Shown here one piece after another: positions 24,742 to 37,636 of a stretch of DNA of 64,000 nucleotides (positions within the stretch are counted from its first letter, which is position 1; every line of letters begins with the position of its first letter). The notes beneath the pieces were generated by a model that saw only the letters and a list, made by a program, of their open reading frames with translations, ran no database searches and was not told the DNA's origin. This DNA comes from Congeria kusceri. Taxonomy: Eukaryota > Mollusca > Bivalvia > Myida > Dreissenidae. The position numbers were made by a program, and so were the translations under genes. The DNA is taken from contig JAPFQT010000089.1 of the NCBI GenBank assembly GCA_027627225.1, forward strand, positions 558,001-622,000, in the 5' to 3' direction.

Positions 24742-27432
24742 GTACGAGCATGTTCATATTAATGGAAATAAACGCAGCATATTCTAAATAAAAGCTCCCA
24801 CAAAATTAATATATCATTTTTTGTTTCTCACTATTACATTTTTTTGGGTACAGTTTGTTTATGGTTTATCTTAAACACGTTCATACTAACACCATTTTAT
24901 GATTTTATGCAAATATATACCGTACCCTGCGCGAGTTAAATGAGCCGTGGTTTGGACGTGATCCATTATAAACACATGCCGATCATCGTAATGAAGACAA
25001 AGGATTATATTATAATGTTACTAAATAAGTGATTTCGTACAGGAACTGTGTTATTTGTCCGAGGTCTGCTGTATTGGCATGATCCCGTAAGAAATAGATT
25101 GCTTTGATCTCATACAGGAACGGTTGAATTAATACAGTTGATCGTTTTATTTACTCATGCTAACTGATATAAGACGTGCATTTTTACTGATGTTGTGTGT
25201 AATATTGTAAAGTTGATTAATAAACGGATATATAAATTGCCAGGAAGTCAGGTAAGTGCATTTCCTATTTTAATTGCATGTATCGATTTTTAAAAATAAT
25301 TTTCCATTTGTAAACGTTAATATACAGTTTGAATAAATAAAATAGATCGAAAAACAGGAAGTTTATATCGTTAGATATAAATACTGTGAAACGCTATGTA
25401 TTATTAAATAATTATCTATAAAAATTCGCCTGAATTTGGATACTTCTTGTTTTTGTTACGGAAAACCGTTTTCCTATTTATAAAAACCTATTTATAAATT
25501 AAAATTGGATTTTTTTTTCTTTTTATAGATAAAACTGGTTTAAAATTAGAATGGAAATCCAGTTTAAAAATATCGTGTTTACAAATTATTTATATCATAT
25601 TGTTTCTTCCAATGAGCTACAAACGGTAGTATTCATGAGAAGATGGTGCACCTAAATTTGTAAAGACGCGGATATCGAAAGAGTAATCTGGCTTCGTTCA
25701 AGTGAGACAAACAAACTGCTGACGATTAAATAGGAAAACTCTTGTAATATATAACAACTTGGGATGTTTTTTCCGTGGTGTGTACATTTGTTCTGTTGTT
25801 GTTTTTTATTGTATGAATATACCCGCTTCGTTCACCAATATTATGTGTTTTGTTTCAGGATCACACATCTTGTGAGATAAAAACGTTATTGACAGTACGA
25901 TGCTCAAACGTGTAATTTTGCCTTTGTTATTAGCTTGAATGGATTGTCAGACTTTTTTTATATTTGAATTAATTACCATAACACCATAGTCAGGTTGAAC
26001 AATTGTGTAGAAAATTTACGTACTTCCAGGTTATATAAACTTTATTTCTGGTGATGACTATATGCAGAATATAGCAACTATTAATCAGACATTTACAATT
26101 CAAAGTACAATATTGGTTTTGCAGGCATTCAGTTCAATGGGTTGCATCTCCATATATTATCTGCATTGTCAAAGTGTATGTCGTTCACTACTTGGGTTAA
26201 TGCTAACAAACCATAACAAAATTAAACTAAAATAAACGCAAACATCTTAAAACACATTATTACGCACAGTATATAATTTTTCAATAACTTTGATATTTCT
26301 TTATTGAAGGCTAACAGTGTACTTGTTTTCAAGAAATATTTATTTTTACTAACTTTTAATAATAGAATATCAAATTAATATCATAGTAGAACACTTTTTT
26401 TCTTTTGTCTGTTCATTGTGTTCCGTTATTTTGCTCTCTAGTTTTAGGCATCGATCAATTATGTAAAAAGTTCTATTTTGAAAAAAACAAAACGATTGGC
26501 ACTATAGATACATGGATGAAGTGATCGAACTGTATGCCTGCACATCCTATAGTTTATTGTTCTTCGAATTTATGCTTGATTATTTTCATCACCAGAAATA
26601 TGGTTGAGTTTAAAATAAGTATTTGCAGCATAGAAAAAGTTACATTATCCTCAGAAATGTCGAACTGGACTATACTAATATATTAAGTTTATACTGAATG
26701 TTAAAAGTATAACGTCTGATACAGTCAACAAACTACATTACTATAAAAACGAAAGAATTGTGCCATTTCTTACACCACGCGTTTGGACATTGTACTTTCA
26801 ATGCCGTGTTTTTATCAAAAGTTATGGTCCTGAAATAAAACATTTGCATATGTCAAATAATGGAAATATTGGGTTACATCATGGACACAATCTTTTGATG
26901 TTACAAAGAGAAAAAAAAAAGGTGTACCAACCAAGGAAAACATTCATCATTTGGTGCAAAAGGGGTTTTAATCGCCAGAACAAATTGTTTTGGCATCATT
27001 TAAAGGTGGGGATCACTTTACGATCACCCCAACTCCGAGATCAATACTTTTTCATTTACAAATAAACAAATATATAGATTTAATGTCTATGTGAGTGCAG
27101 TATTAAGTTTTCTTTTGCGAAATTTAAACTTCATCATGAACATAACATACATTGGTGAAAATTAAATGGAACAGATTTAGATTGATAATGGATATTGATT
27201 GATAGTTCACAAAAGGCAATTTCATTTCATATTTCCACCGGCTAAATCAAGATTTAATCGCAATTATGTGTCATAATATTTTAACTCTGTTTTATTTTCA
27301 TTTTTATAGCAAACAGACATGTTTTACACCTCTTGATCTGTTTGAAAATACATTGAACGAAAACCATTATTATTATTATAGCAAACAGACATGTCTTGCA
27401 CCGTCAGATATGTTTGAAAAATACGGATCACG

Positions 27433-27634
27433 TTATGGGGGATAGTGCAAGATACAGGAGACGTTCCAGAGGCGACCCTGGGTCTTTTAGTGCCCGGTGT
27501 GAAGCACCTAGTACACTGCACCTCGGTTTAACATCTCATGCGAAAGACGAGTTAGTAGGTTAGGGTGTGGCGGGGGCTCGAACCTGCGACCCCTGGGTTG
27601 TGAAGCCAGTGCGTTACCACTAGACCACGGATCC
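27433..27634 (-). mobile_element. tRNA-derived SINE, copy 3
   Basis: This is the same insertion as in copies 1 and 2. Copy 4 has no SINE, because the array ends exactly at its 3' boundary. Confidence 0.8.
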
Positions 27635-28849
27635 ATCCTTGTTTGACTGTGAACGCTTTATATATTTCCACATTTGTAGTCACACAAACTGACAAAAGGA
27701 CTTTGACAGGTACCGTATTCAAAACCCAATATTTCCGGAACAAGGGCGGTGACCCCTATTTTTTAAGACTGTTTTAGTTTTAGGAAAGATAGACGCATGT
27801 TTCGGCTAATTCTTAAGAAAATCTGTCGTTGGAAAAAAAATGAAAGAAATTGTTGCGAACGTCTTTAATGCGAACAGGGCTCGGTTAGTTATTAGTGTTG
27901 GGTTCATCAACAGTTAGTCCGTGTATTCTGTCTAGTTGTATTGCTGATTGTGGACAAAATGAAGCGATGCTTTGTAAAGCTGTTTCGCTGATGTCCCCAA
28001 AATGAAGCGATACTCTCTCTAGTTCTTTGACTACATGTTGACTCCGTTGAGCGATACACAACCACTATTTTGTCTTGCTTTGTTATGCGTGTGTTTGCTT
28101 TAAATTGTTCCATTATTGTATAAGTTTGTTAATATGATATTGAATAACCCCTATTCGCTTTGAAATTGATGATTCACATCAGTAACGACCATAATATTGC
28201 GAATTGTTTACCTTTTTCCTCATCTCTTAACCGTTTTGGTACCGATAATGCGGACAAAATACTTGTTGTGGCAATACATTAAATATTGCCACATATATAG
28301 AAATGCACAAGACAAAACAAAGAACATGTTTTAGGTTTCATCTTCGAATAAGTGTATTCTAATATGCATATGGTTAAAATAGCCAACGAAAATGAAAGGT
28401 TTTCAAAGTCATAGTAATTACTTAACATGAATTGCGTAGAATGTAGATGTATTTATACTTAACATGTATGACGATGTATTTGGATTGTAATTAATATTAT
28501 AATATAGTACACAGATGTCTCGAATAATTCGAATTCAAATAAATAAAGAAGTAACATATTTGTTGTTTTTATTTATTTGAAAATCAGTATACCAGTAAAT
28601 CACTCGTCACATCATTTCACTTACGAAACGGTACAACAAATGAGCATACAAATCAATAAAATAAGTATTATGTATGCGTGTGAAAATTTAAGCCGCCGAA
28701 TCCCTTTCTAATAATAATATAAGAAGCGGGGTTAACAATAATTATATTACTTTGCAAATGCCACTTCTGTCGGTAGACCAGACCTTGTCCGAGCAATAAC
28801 TACCATTATTCCTAGGATCTTCACACATGGAATGTATGTTGGTTATGAC

Positions 28850-30416
28850 TAGGGATGGGATTCGTATCCTAAATCGGTATTCGGATATCCGGATACTATC
28901 CAGATATTCGTATCCTTAGAATGCGTAACTTAATGACAAAATTTTTCACAAAACTCTATGCATAGAAAGGTAACTTAGTGTTTGTTAACAAGATAATAAT
29001 AAAGGCACGTTCTTAAACATGATTACTTTATTAAAAGATTTACAAGCAACAAATTAAATGTGAATTATTAGCAAAGCATGTCAAATACATACTGAAAAAA
29101 AAAAAAAATACTAGCAAGCTACAATATGAACATATTCATCCTAGAAATTAGCATATATACGGTGTGCAAACTGAAACAGTTCGTTTTACAGCACTAACTA
29201 GACACACATGCGCGAACACAAATGACTATTCGCTCAGGGCCACCGATCTTAGATTTTTGTTCATGAACAAGTCACTGTTGAGTCTATTTCTCAGCTTGGT
29301 CAGTACCAAACCGGCTGATGAGAAGACGCGCTCGGAAGGTACCAATATCGCAGGAACGGCAAGCACACTACGGGCGACCTAGGCTAATATGGGGAATCTG
29401 GCTTCGTTGCGACTCCACCTCTTAAGAGCAGAGGTGACGCAATCCGGTTTCTCCGCCCGATAGAGTTAGAGTTTATCTTCTATGACCGACTCCGGGGACG
29501 AGATCAGGGAGTCCAACCTTGGACGCTTAGATGGCGTCTCCATGTTTGACTCCTCGCGAGTGGTCATGCTCAGAGGGACATCATCCATTCGACTCTCAAG
29601 AACCTGATGGGTCACCGGATGTCGCTTCAAGTGGTTCCACAAGTTGCTGGTACATCCGCTATACGAACATTCCGTAGAGCATATTTTACACCTGGCACTA
29701 CGCTTATCTGCCGATTTTGTGAAATTCTTCCACACATCAGATGGCACAGGTGAAAGCATTCTTAATTCTGAACACTTGTTTGGAACATTAAAAAGACTAC
29801 ATCACTGTTATCCACGTCCAATGATCAGAATCACACAAAATAATTAAAATAAAAGTACACAGATAATCACATGCACGTGGTATTAATCCTTGATTATGAA
29901 ACACATGTACACGCGTAAATAGTTAGGATAACTAATGAAATAAAACAACTTAATTTGTGATTTGTTTTATTAGAGAGAAATTATGATTGGCAACTTTATG
30001 AAATGTTGAATATGATTGGACAGTGAAAGTTTTTCGCAGCATTGTGCCAGTGGTTATGCACGTTAATTGGAGCCACCATGCCAATTTGTGTCAATTATCG
30101 GAAAGAAAGGACCGCCAAAGACAAGCTTAGTCGATAGACCTTTGTGGGCAATTAGGCAATTGCCACATGGCGATAAGGTACGCCAATAGGCTCCCACCCC
30201 CCATGGTGCGAACAACCAATTAACGGATTAATGTCAGTCTGTCAATGATGTGCGTTATGCGGATTAACGTCTGAAGAAACAGGGCTTGGCGGTTATGAAT
30301 ACGTGATGCATTTCAACAGGAGCATTGTCGTTCACTCAATAAGGTATAAGGATCCTTTTTAAGTATACTGATATCTAACCAGTATCCGGATATCCGATTA
30401 TTCGTTTGCATCCCTA
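28850..30416 (-). mobile_element. hAT transposon, copy 3
   Basis: This is the same element, one base shorter. It has an uninterrupted A run at about 29095-29107 where the other copies have a C, and an A for G change at about 30138. The target duplication is intact. Confidence 0.9.
29226..29759 (-). pseudogene. hAT transposase remnant (copy 3)
   Basis: The structure is the same as in copies 1 and 2, with the BED finger at 29466-29759 and two shared stops before and inside the dimerization segment. Confidence 0.85.
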
Positions 30417-31098
30417 GTTATGACTCATATAGGATCCTTATTAATTATTGAGACAAAAGTCAACGTCACACTGGCCAAGAGTATGAAAAAAAATCCTTAT
30501 ACCTAAAGATTAAAATATGACTAAGCCTCGGATCCTTATTATTTGGTCACAAGGTCAAATGTTAAGGTCAAATAGTAGTTGTAAAACCTTGTCCAAGCAA
30601 AAACTACGGAAACCCAAGACCTGGATTCGAACATTTGTTAGGTAGGGGGGTTGGGTCAAAAGTCAATAGTTGTTTAACCACAGTTCTATGACTATGGAAC
30701 CCAAAGGCCTATGTTTTTCAAATTTGGTAAGTACCTGTGGGTGTTTCATGACTAGTAGAAGATCCCTATTAATTTTTGAGCTATTGCATCTATAGTTAAT
30801 GGTTAACTCTCCAAAAGGTGTTCGGTCGACAAATATGAAATCCTTGTGTATGTTTATCAAACAATTGTTAGATTGGTAATTGTTAGTATAGGTTTCCTAT
30901 TGATTTATTGGATCTTCGTCAAGATCAAACGGTTCAATTGTTGTAAAACCATGTCTTTGCAATAATTAAACAAAGGCTGAATGTTTTGTTTGGCAACAGT
31001 ATCTAGGTTAATTATGCCTTTTGATGATTCACAATCCTGTTCATCAAACAATGCAGCCAGTCGGTATCAATGTGCCATGAGGGGCATTCGTCACAACA

Positions 31099-34000
31099 AC
31101 AGAAACATTCTTTGTGTGTTTCGCCCAAAATACTTTTTGTGTGTGTAAAAAACATGGCCCCCAGAGGGTCCTTTTCCTTCTAACATTTTTTACTTAATAA
31201 GCCAGGGGCGCGATATGGCACTGTTTTGCCTCTTGTCAAATAACTTGGCAGAAGTGAAACGCATTGTGTGATGGCCTGTCGCGAGGAAGAACTAGGTCCC
31301 TAGTCCCAAAGTCAAGGTCACAATTCAAGTTCAAAGGTTTACTGTAAGTATTAAATCTTTAAAACTTGTCTGGGGAATAATTTTATCCAGCGTGGACGGA
31401 TTTTCAAATTACTTCGAAGAAGTGAAGATCATTGTTAGACAGCGTGTCGCGCGCAAGAACAAGATCCATAGATCCATGGTCAAATAAAAGAAATCAATCC
31501 TTGAGACTTTTCGACGCATAATAATGTCCAGCATTGAAGACTTCCCAAATAACTTAACTGACAAATAAATGCAAATATGAAGAGCATTATGAGACGATGT
31601 GTCGCGCACAAAAAACAGCTCTTTACATCGAAGTTAAAGGTCACAACTCAAGGTCGAAGGTCAAGTATAATAAAAATAACATAGCATTTTCCGGAAGATA
31701 ACTTTGTCCAACATGGACAGCTTTTAAATGACTTAATTGGCTGAAGTGAAGTGCATTGTGAGGCAGCGTGTCGCAAGAACCACATCCCTATATCCAAGGT
31801 CAAGATCACCATTCTAGGCCAAATATTTGTACAGAGCATAATATTGTCATGCATGGAGCCATCTTAAAATAAGATGAAGTAAAATACACAATAAGCATAA
31901 CTTTGCTTAGTCATTTTTTCCCCCTTTTTCTCGATTTTTTTCATTTTTGTCATTGAATCTTTACACTTGCGCTCGTGCTTTCGTTATAAATGTTTATAGA
32001 AAAAAGTTGGCGATAATGGTTAGATATCATTCATTATTATTTATATTATATTGTATATATACATGTATATTGTGTATATATCTGTATTTTTTAATAAGAA
32101 GTGTAGAGGTTCGCTCTGAGATGCTGTTGTTGTTTACTACCGAAACTAAAGAAAATAACGACCTTTCATACTGCAAAGTATGTATATTAAATGACTGATT
32201 ATTTCTTGAAAAGGCCGGTTATCTTACACGTTCAAATTGACAATGAAAGACAGGTTTGCATCCCTTTAAGATAATTAATGATAGCTAATATTTAAATTTG
32301 CCTTACCGTGTATGCATACTTATCAAGTTATTTTAAGATGCTGTCCATTAAAAAAGTTCTCAGCATCAGATTAATTAATCTTTACAGAACGGATTTTACC
32401 AAAGAAGAATCCCAAATTGCATAGTTGTTTTGCGATATATTTGTCCTATAAAAAAAGTCAAGAGACCGTGGTCAGGTCAGTCACGTGGCTGATATACAGT
32501 TTAGGAGCACGCATAAGGTTGATTTCGATTATTTAAGAAAGTCGTAAAGTATAACAATACGCATAGTCTCTTTAAACACTGCTGTGCACAATGTATTAAG
32601 GACAGTGACAAACAATATAGTCTATGCACTGTTATGGCATATGTTGTGAACACTGCATTATGTTGTATACATCGATTTTTTTCTCCATTGGCTCAATAAA
32701 TTGACTAAGAAGCTACCACGGTCTCTAGCTTCATATATATGTACAAGTTCACTTGAGTTGACCAGCATTGGACGTAACTGATTGCAGGTACGATTTGTAA
32801 GCATTTCATTAGTGGTATATGAATTAGTAATACAATGTTCATTAGAATGACTAACGTTAGACAAGAATGTTCAGGTCTCATAAAAATTCCGACTCAATGC
32901 GTTCCTACAAACAGTGATACATTTTGTTTCTTTTTCATACACACAATAAGTGGTGGAGCAAGCCCTGCCTTAAACCTGAATTATTGATGTACGAGCATGT
33001 TCATATTAATGGAAATAAACGCAGCATATTCTAAATAAAAGCTCCCACAAAATTAATATATCATTTTTTGTTTCTCACTATTACATTTTTTTGGGTACAG
33101 TTTGTTTATGGTTTATCTTAAACACGTTCATACTAACACCATTTTATGATTTTATGCAAATATATACCGTACCCTGCGCGAGTTAAATGAGCCGTGGTTT
33201 GGACGTGATCCATTATAAACACATGCCGATCATCGTAATGAAGACAAAGGATTATATTATAATGTTACTAAATAAGTGATTTCGTACAGGAACTGTGTTA
33301 TTTGTCCGAGGTCTGCTGTATTGGCATGATCCCGTAAGAAATAGATTGCTTTGATCTCATACAGGAACGGTTGAATTAATACAGTTGATCGTTTTATTTA
33401 CTCATGCTAACTGATATAAGACGTGCATTTTTACTGATGTTGTGTGTAATATTGTAAAGTTGATTAATAAACGGATATATAAATTGCCAGGAAGTCAGGT
33501 AAGTGCATTTCCTATTTTAATTGCATGTATCGATTTTTAAAAATAATTTTCCATTTGTAAACGTTAATATACAGTTTGAATAAATAAAATAGATCGAAAA
33601 ACAGGAAGTTTATATCGTTAGATATAAATACTGTGAAACGCTATGTATTATTAAATAATTATCTATAAAAATTCGCCTGAATTTGGATACTTCTTGTTAC
33701 GGAAAACCGTTTTCCTATTTATAAAAACCTATTTATAAATTAAAATTGGATTTTTTTTTCTTTTTATAGATAAAACTGGTTTAAAATTAGAATGGAAATC
33801 CAGTTTAAAAATATCGTGTTTACAAATTATTTATATCATATTGTTTCTTCCAATGAGCTACAAACGGTAGTATTCATGAGAAGATGGTGCACCTAAATTT
33901 GTAAAGACGCGGATATCGAAAGAGTAATCTGGCTTCGTTCAAGTGAGACAAACAAACTGCTGACGATTAAATAGGAAAACTCTTGTAATATATAACAACT

Positions 34001-35669
34001 TGGGATGTTTTTTCCGTGGTGTGTACATTTGTTCTGTTGTTGTTTTTTATTGTATGAATATACCCGCTTCGTTCACCAATATTATGTGTTTTGTTTCAGG
34101 ATCATACATCTTGTGAGATAAAAACGTTATTGACAGTACGATGCTCAAACGTGTAATTTTGCCTTTGTTATTAGCTTGAATGGATTGTCAGACTTTTTTT
34201 ATATTTGAATTAATTACCATAACACCATAGTCAGGTTGAACAATTGTGTAGAAAATTTACGTACTTCCAGGTTATATAAACTTTATTTCTGGTGATGACT
34301 ATATGCAGAATATAGCAACTATTAATCAGACATTTACAATTCAAAGTACAATATTGGTTTTGCAGGCATTCAGTTCAATGGGTTGCATCTCCATATATTA
34401 TCTGCATTGTCAAAGTGTATGTCGTTCACTACTTGGGTTAATGCTAACAAACCATAACAAAATTAAACTAAAATAAACGCAAACATCTTAAAACACATTA
34501 TTACGCACAGTATATAATTTTTCAACAACTTTGATATTTCTTTATTGAAGGCTAACAGTGTACTTGTTTTCAAGAAATATTTATTTTTACTAACTTTTAA
34601 TAATAGAATATCAAATTAATATCATAGTAGAACACTTTTTTTCTTTTGTCTGTTCATTGTGTTCCGTTATTTTGCTCTCTAGTTTTAGGCATCGATCAAT
34701 TATGTAAAAAGTTCTATTTTGAAAAAAACAAAACGATTGGCACTATAGATACATGGATGAAGTGATCGAACTGTATGCCTGCACATCCTATAGTTTATTG
34801 TTCTTCGAATTTATGCTTGATTATTTTCATCACCAGAAATATGGTTGAGTTTAAAATAAGTATTTGCAGCATAGAAAAAGTTACATTATCCTCAGAAATG
34901 TCGAACTGGACTATACTAATATATTACGTTTATACTGAATGTTAAAAGTATAACGTCTGATACAGTCAACAAACTACATTACTATAAAAACGAAAGAATT
35001 GTGCCATTTCTTACACCACGCGTTTGGACATTGTACTTTCAATGCCGTGTTTTTATCAAAAGTTATGGTCCTGAAATAAAACATTTGCATATGTCAAATA
35101 ATGGAAATATTGGGTTACATCATGGACACAATCTTTTGATGTTACAAAGAGAAAAAAAAAGGTGTACCAACCAAGGAAAACATTCATCATTTGGTGCAAA
35201 AGTTTTAATCGCCAGAACAAATTGTTTTGGCATCATTTAAAGGTGGGGATCACTTTACGATCACCCCAACTCCGAGATCAATACTTTTTCATTTACAAAT
35301 AAACAAATATATAGATTTAATGTCTATGTGAGTGCAGTATTAAGTTTTCTTTTGCGAAATTTAAACTTCATCATGAACATAACATACATTGGTGAAAATT
35401 AAATGGAACAGATTTAGATTGATAATGGATATTGATTGATAGTTCACAAAAGGCAATTTCATTTCATATTTCCACCGGCTAAATCAAGATTTAATCGCAA
35501 TTATGTGTCATAATATTTTAACTCTGTTTTATTTTCATTTTTATAGCAAACAGACATGTTTTACACCTCTTGATCTGTTTGAAAATACATTGAACGAAAA
35601 CCATTATTATTATTATAGCAAACAGACATGTCTTGCACCGTCAGATATGTTTGAAAAATACGGATCACG
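31099..35669. repeat. Array copy 4, truncated at both ends
   Basis: This copy begins at the equivalent of about 1148 in copy 1 and ends at the equivalent of 5014. It carries the extra segment (32283-32988). It shares with copy 3 that segment and an A for G substitution (CTCATGC at about 33400 and 25155), so copies 3 and 4 are closest relatives. It has a private 6-bp loss in the TTGTTTTTG run near 33693. It ends where the other copies start their SINE; single-copy sequence follows. Confidence 0.95.
32283..32988. repeat. Extra 706-bp segment in copy 4
   Basis: This is the same segment as in copy 3, with a 3-bp AAG addition near 32404 and a few substitutions. Its presence groups copies 3 and 4. 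Confidence 0.85.
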
Positions 35670-35760
35670 GAAACCGACAAAAGTTATTATCAGGAATAAA
35701 CATCCTGATCACTTGATAAATTACAAATTATCAGAAAACAAAGTATATGTGTTATGTTAA
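35619..35760 (+). CDS. Candidate terminal exon at the array edge
   Basis: Module B of copy 4 starts after TATTATTATAG at 35618 and, unlike in copies 1-3, is not cut by a SINE. Read with one leading base, it runs 46 codons to TAA at 35758-35760. It begins KQTCLAPSDMFEKYG, and the part past 35669 is single-copy sequence. The phase 2 entry fits the phase 2 donor of the 108-nt exon candidate. An upstream open frame reaches back through module A (35503). No family is recognised and no polyadenylation signal is obvious close by. It could be the original 3' end of a gene whose upstream part was amplified, or coincidence. Confidence 0.35.
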
Positions 35761-37499
35761 TTGAACGGAATATATACAAAAACAGAATCATAACCTCTAC
35801 GTCTACAATTGACGATTCAGACCCTTTGCGTTACACGGGCGTACACGGACAATTGACATCCTCAACAGCAACAAACGGATGGCAACCGTCATCTAAAAAA
35901 TATGCATAAGAACCGACTCGTCGTTTCAGCTTGCCGACAGCTTGAACTATTTTATTAAACTATAATTAATTATTAACAGATCTTTTGTGACATTTGATTA
36001 TTGTAGTGGAATTGTATCGATTGACATCAAAGAGAACAAAAACTAACTTGGCGTTTACTCAATAGCATCAAGCTTTTAATTCATGACGAGTTCATTGTTT
36101 AATGCATTTTATTATTTACCAATATAATTTTAGAAAAAACCAGATGCTCTTCAGGTACACAATCTTTATCTCGAGATATGTGTAAAGTTCCAATCCTAAC
36201 ACTTCTTTTCTTTAAATGTTGCCAAAAAAAAAGTTTGTTTAAAGCAAGCTAAAAAATTGCCATTCTCATTAAAATCCGAACAAATATGCACAAATTAACA
36301 CTTTTTAATCACTGACAGTATTAGCCTGGTTCCCGGTTCGTACTAAGATAGTACGCCTGGCGCAAACCAATGAATATCGGATGTGATGTTTTGTGTGCAG
36401 TAATGCAATTTGGACAAAAATGAGTCCAGTCAGAAACCACACGGCGTTTGTAAATTAAATTTATGTTAGATTACAAAAAATAAAGCCATAATAATTATGC
36501 TAAAACAGTGGAGACCGGAAGTGGAATTATTTTGGACATAACAGTCCAGATGGGATTCGGTTAAATGACTTGTTAAAATACTAATTGTGTCTGTATTAAA
36601 TAGTTATTGACCATAATGGGAAAACAATATTATGTAAAAAAAACAAACTTGTAACTTATTTACTCAATGTAACATCACAGGTTTATTTGAGTATTTATAT
36701 TTTTTAGCGTAACATGGAATATCCTTTTAACACAAAATTCATGCTATATTTAGAAAGTCAATCCATACCTTTGCGTACATCTGCTTCTATCCTGTTTCGG
36801 CTGATTTCTTTACATAAAGATATTTGTATAAAGCCAGAGTGGCAGACAAGTATCCCAGTTGAATAATGCTGTGTTTAATTGCCACGAGTCAAAGCAAATG
36901 CTGTTAAAATAACATTATTTATGAAAATAATTTAGACTCAATAATTACTTTGTAGCTTGAAGCTTTGGTATAACCGAGGAAATATAATCATTCTTCTTAA
37001 CTTTATTGAAACAAAATTAACGTTTTTAATATTTACTATAAAACACTATTTAAACGATATTTTTTGCAATTTGATGCTTTTTTTAAGTATATGTTATATG
37101 TATTTTTATTTAAAACAGATATGCATATCATTCGAGAGATGTTCAGTACCAGTCACTTACTTTTACATGTTTAGATTTTTAGTAAACAATGACCTAATTT
37201 TACATGTGACAACACTTTTTTATACTAATAATATAAACAACTTTGATTTAAATATGTTTATAACTTCTATTATAACTTTCTTATTGAACTATATGTTTTA
37301 ATTTATTTTTATTGAAATATTCATAAAGATGATTGAGCACACTGCATTGTCAAGCAGGGTGTACTAAACTAGTCCCATATATGAAAACTGTAATTGAGAA
37401 GTGTATCCTGAACATATGCCATGATGACCAACATACTGTTTGTTGTGAGACATGTAATAACTTTGTCGTGCTTGAAAGCTCATGAAATATCATACGATT
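35761..37499. other. Single-copy AT-rich stretch, no clear gene
   Basis: This separates the array from the retrotransposon. The 114-codon frame at 36957-37301 is very rich in F, L, I, N and Y, as chance frames in AT-rich DNA are, and resembles nothing known to me. I see no RNA gene or transposon ends. Confidence 0.5.
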
Positions 37500-37636
37500 A
37501 TCATGAGATACTTCCGGTCACTCGGTCCGTGTAGACGTGTAAACGGAGAAAATTTAAAAGTCGTGTTTTAAAAGATATAAAAGAGTAATAATTCAAATTT
37601 TTATGTGCAATCGCATAGTGAAGTGTTCATAAAAGT

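Larger units (their letters stand above)
21712..31094. repeat. Array copy 3, 3' end deleted, with extra 703-bp segment
   Basis: This copy is collinear with copy 2 up to 24038, then carries the extra segment 24039-24741. It continues to 31094, which corresponds to 8677 of copy 1. The rest of the unit, including the 108-nt exon candidate and the second family B block, is missing. Near 26961 it has a GGGG where the other copies have a single G, and an extra A lies just upstream; together these lengthen a chance reading frame. Confidence 0.95.
1..35669. repeat. Tandem array of a ~10.86-kb unit (about 3.5 copies)
   Basis: The sequence starting at 1 recurs at 10857 and again at 21712, giving periods of 10856 and 10855. 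A fourth, partial copy runs from about 31099 to 35669. Copies 1 and 2 are almost identical: I saw about ten small differences, for example near 1311, 1950, 8368, 9352, 10036 and 10510. The array enters from the left edge of the window, so its total copy number is unknown. It ends at 35669, where copy 4 departs from the consensus and single-copy sequence begins. Near-identity means very recent amplification, ongoing homogenisation, or an assembly artefact. The unit is mostly repeats, with a few exon-like blocks and no long open reading frame. Confidence 0.97.

Noticed and set aside
26760..27065. Longer 101-codon frame in copy 3
   Set aside because: It is longer only because of copy-specific indels in an A run and near 26961; the other copies stop at 79 codons.
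36957..37301. 114-codon frame
   Set aside because: Composition is that of AT-rich chance sequence (F, L, I, N, Y); no motif and no splice context.
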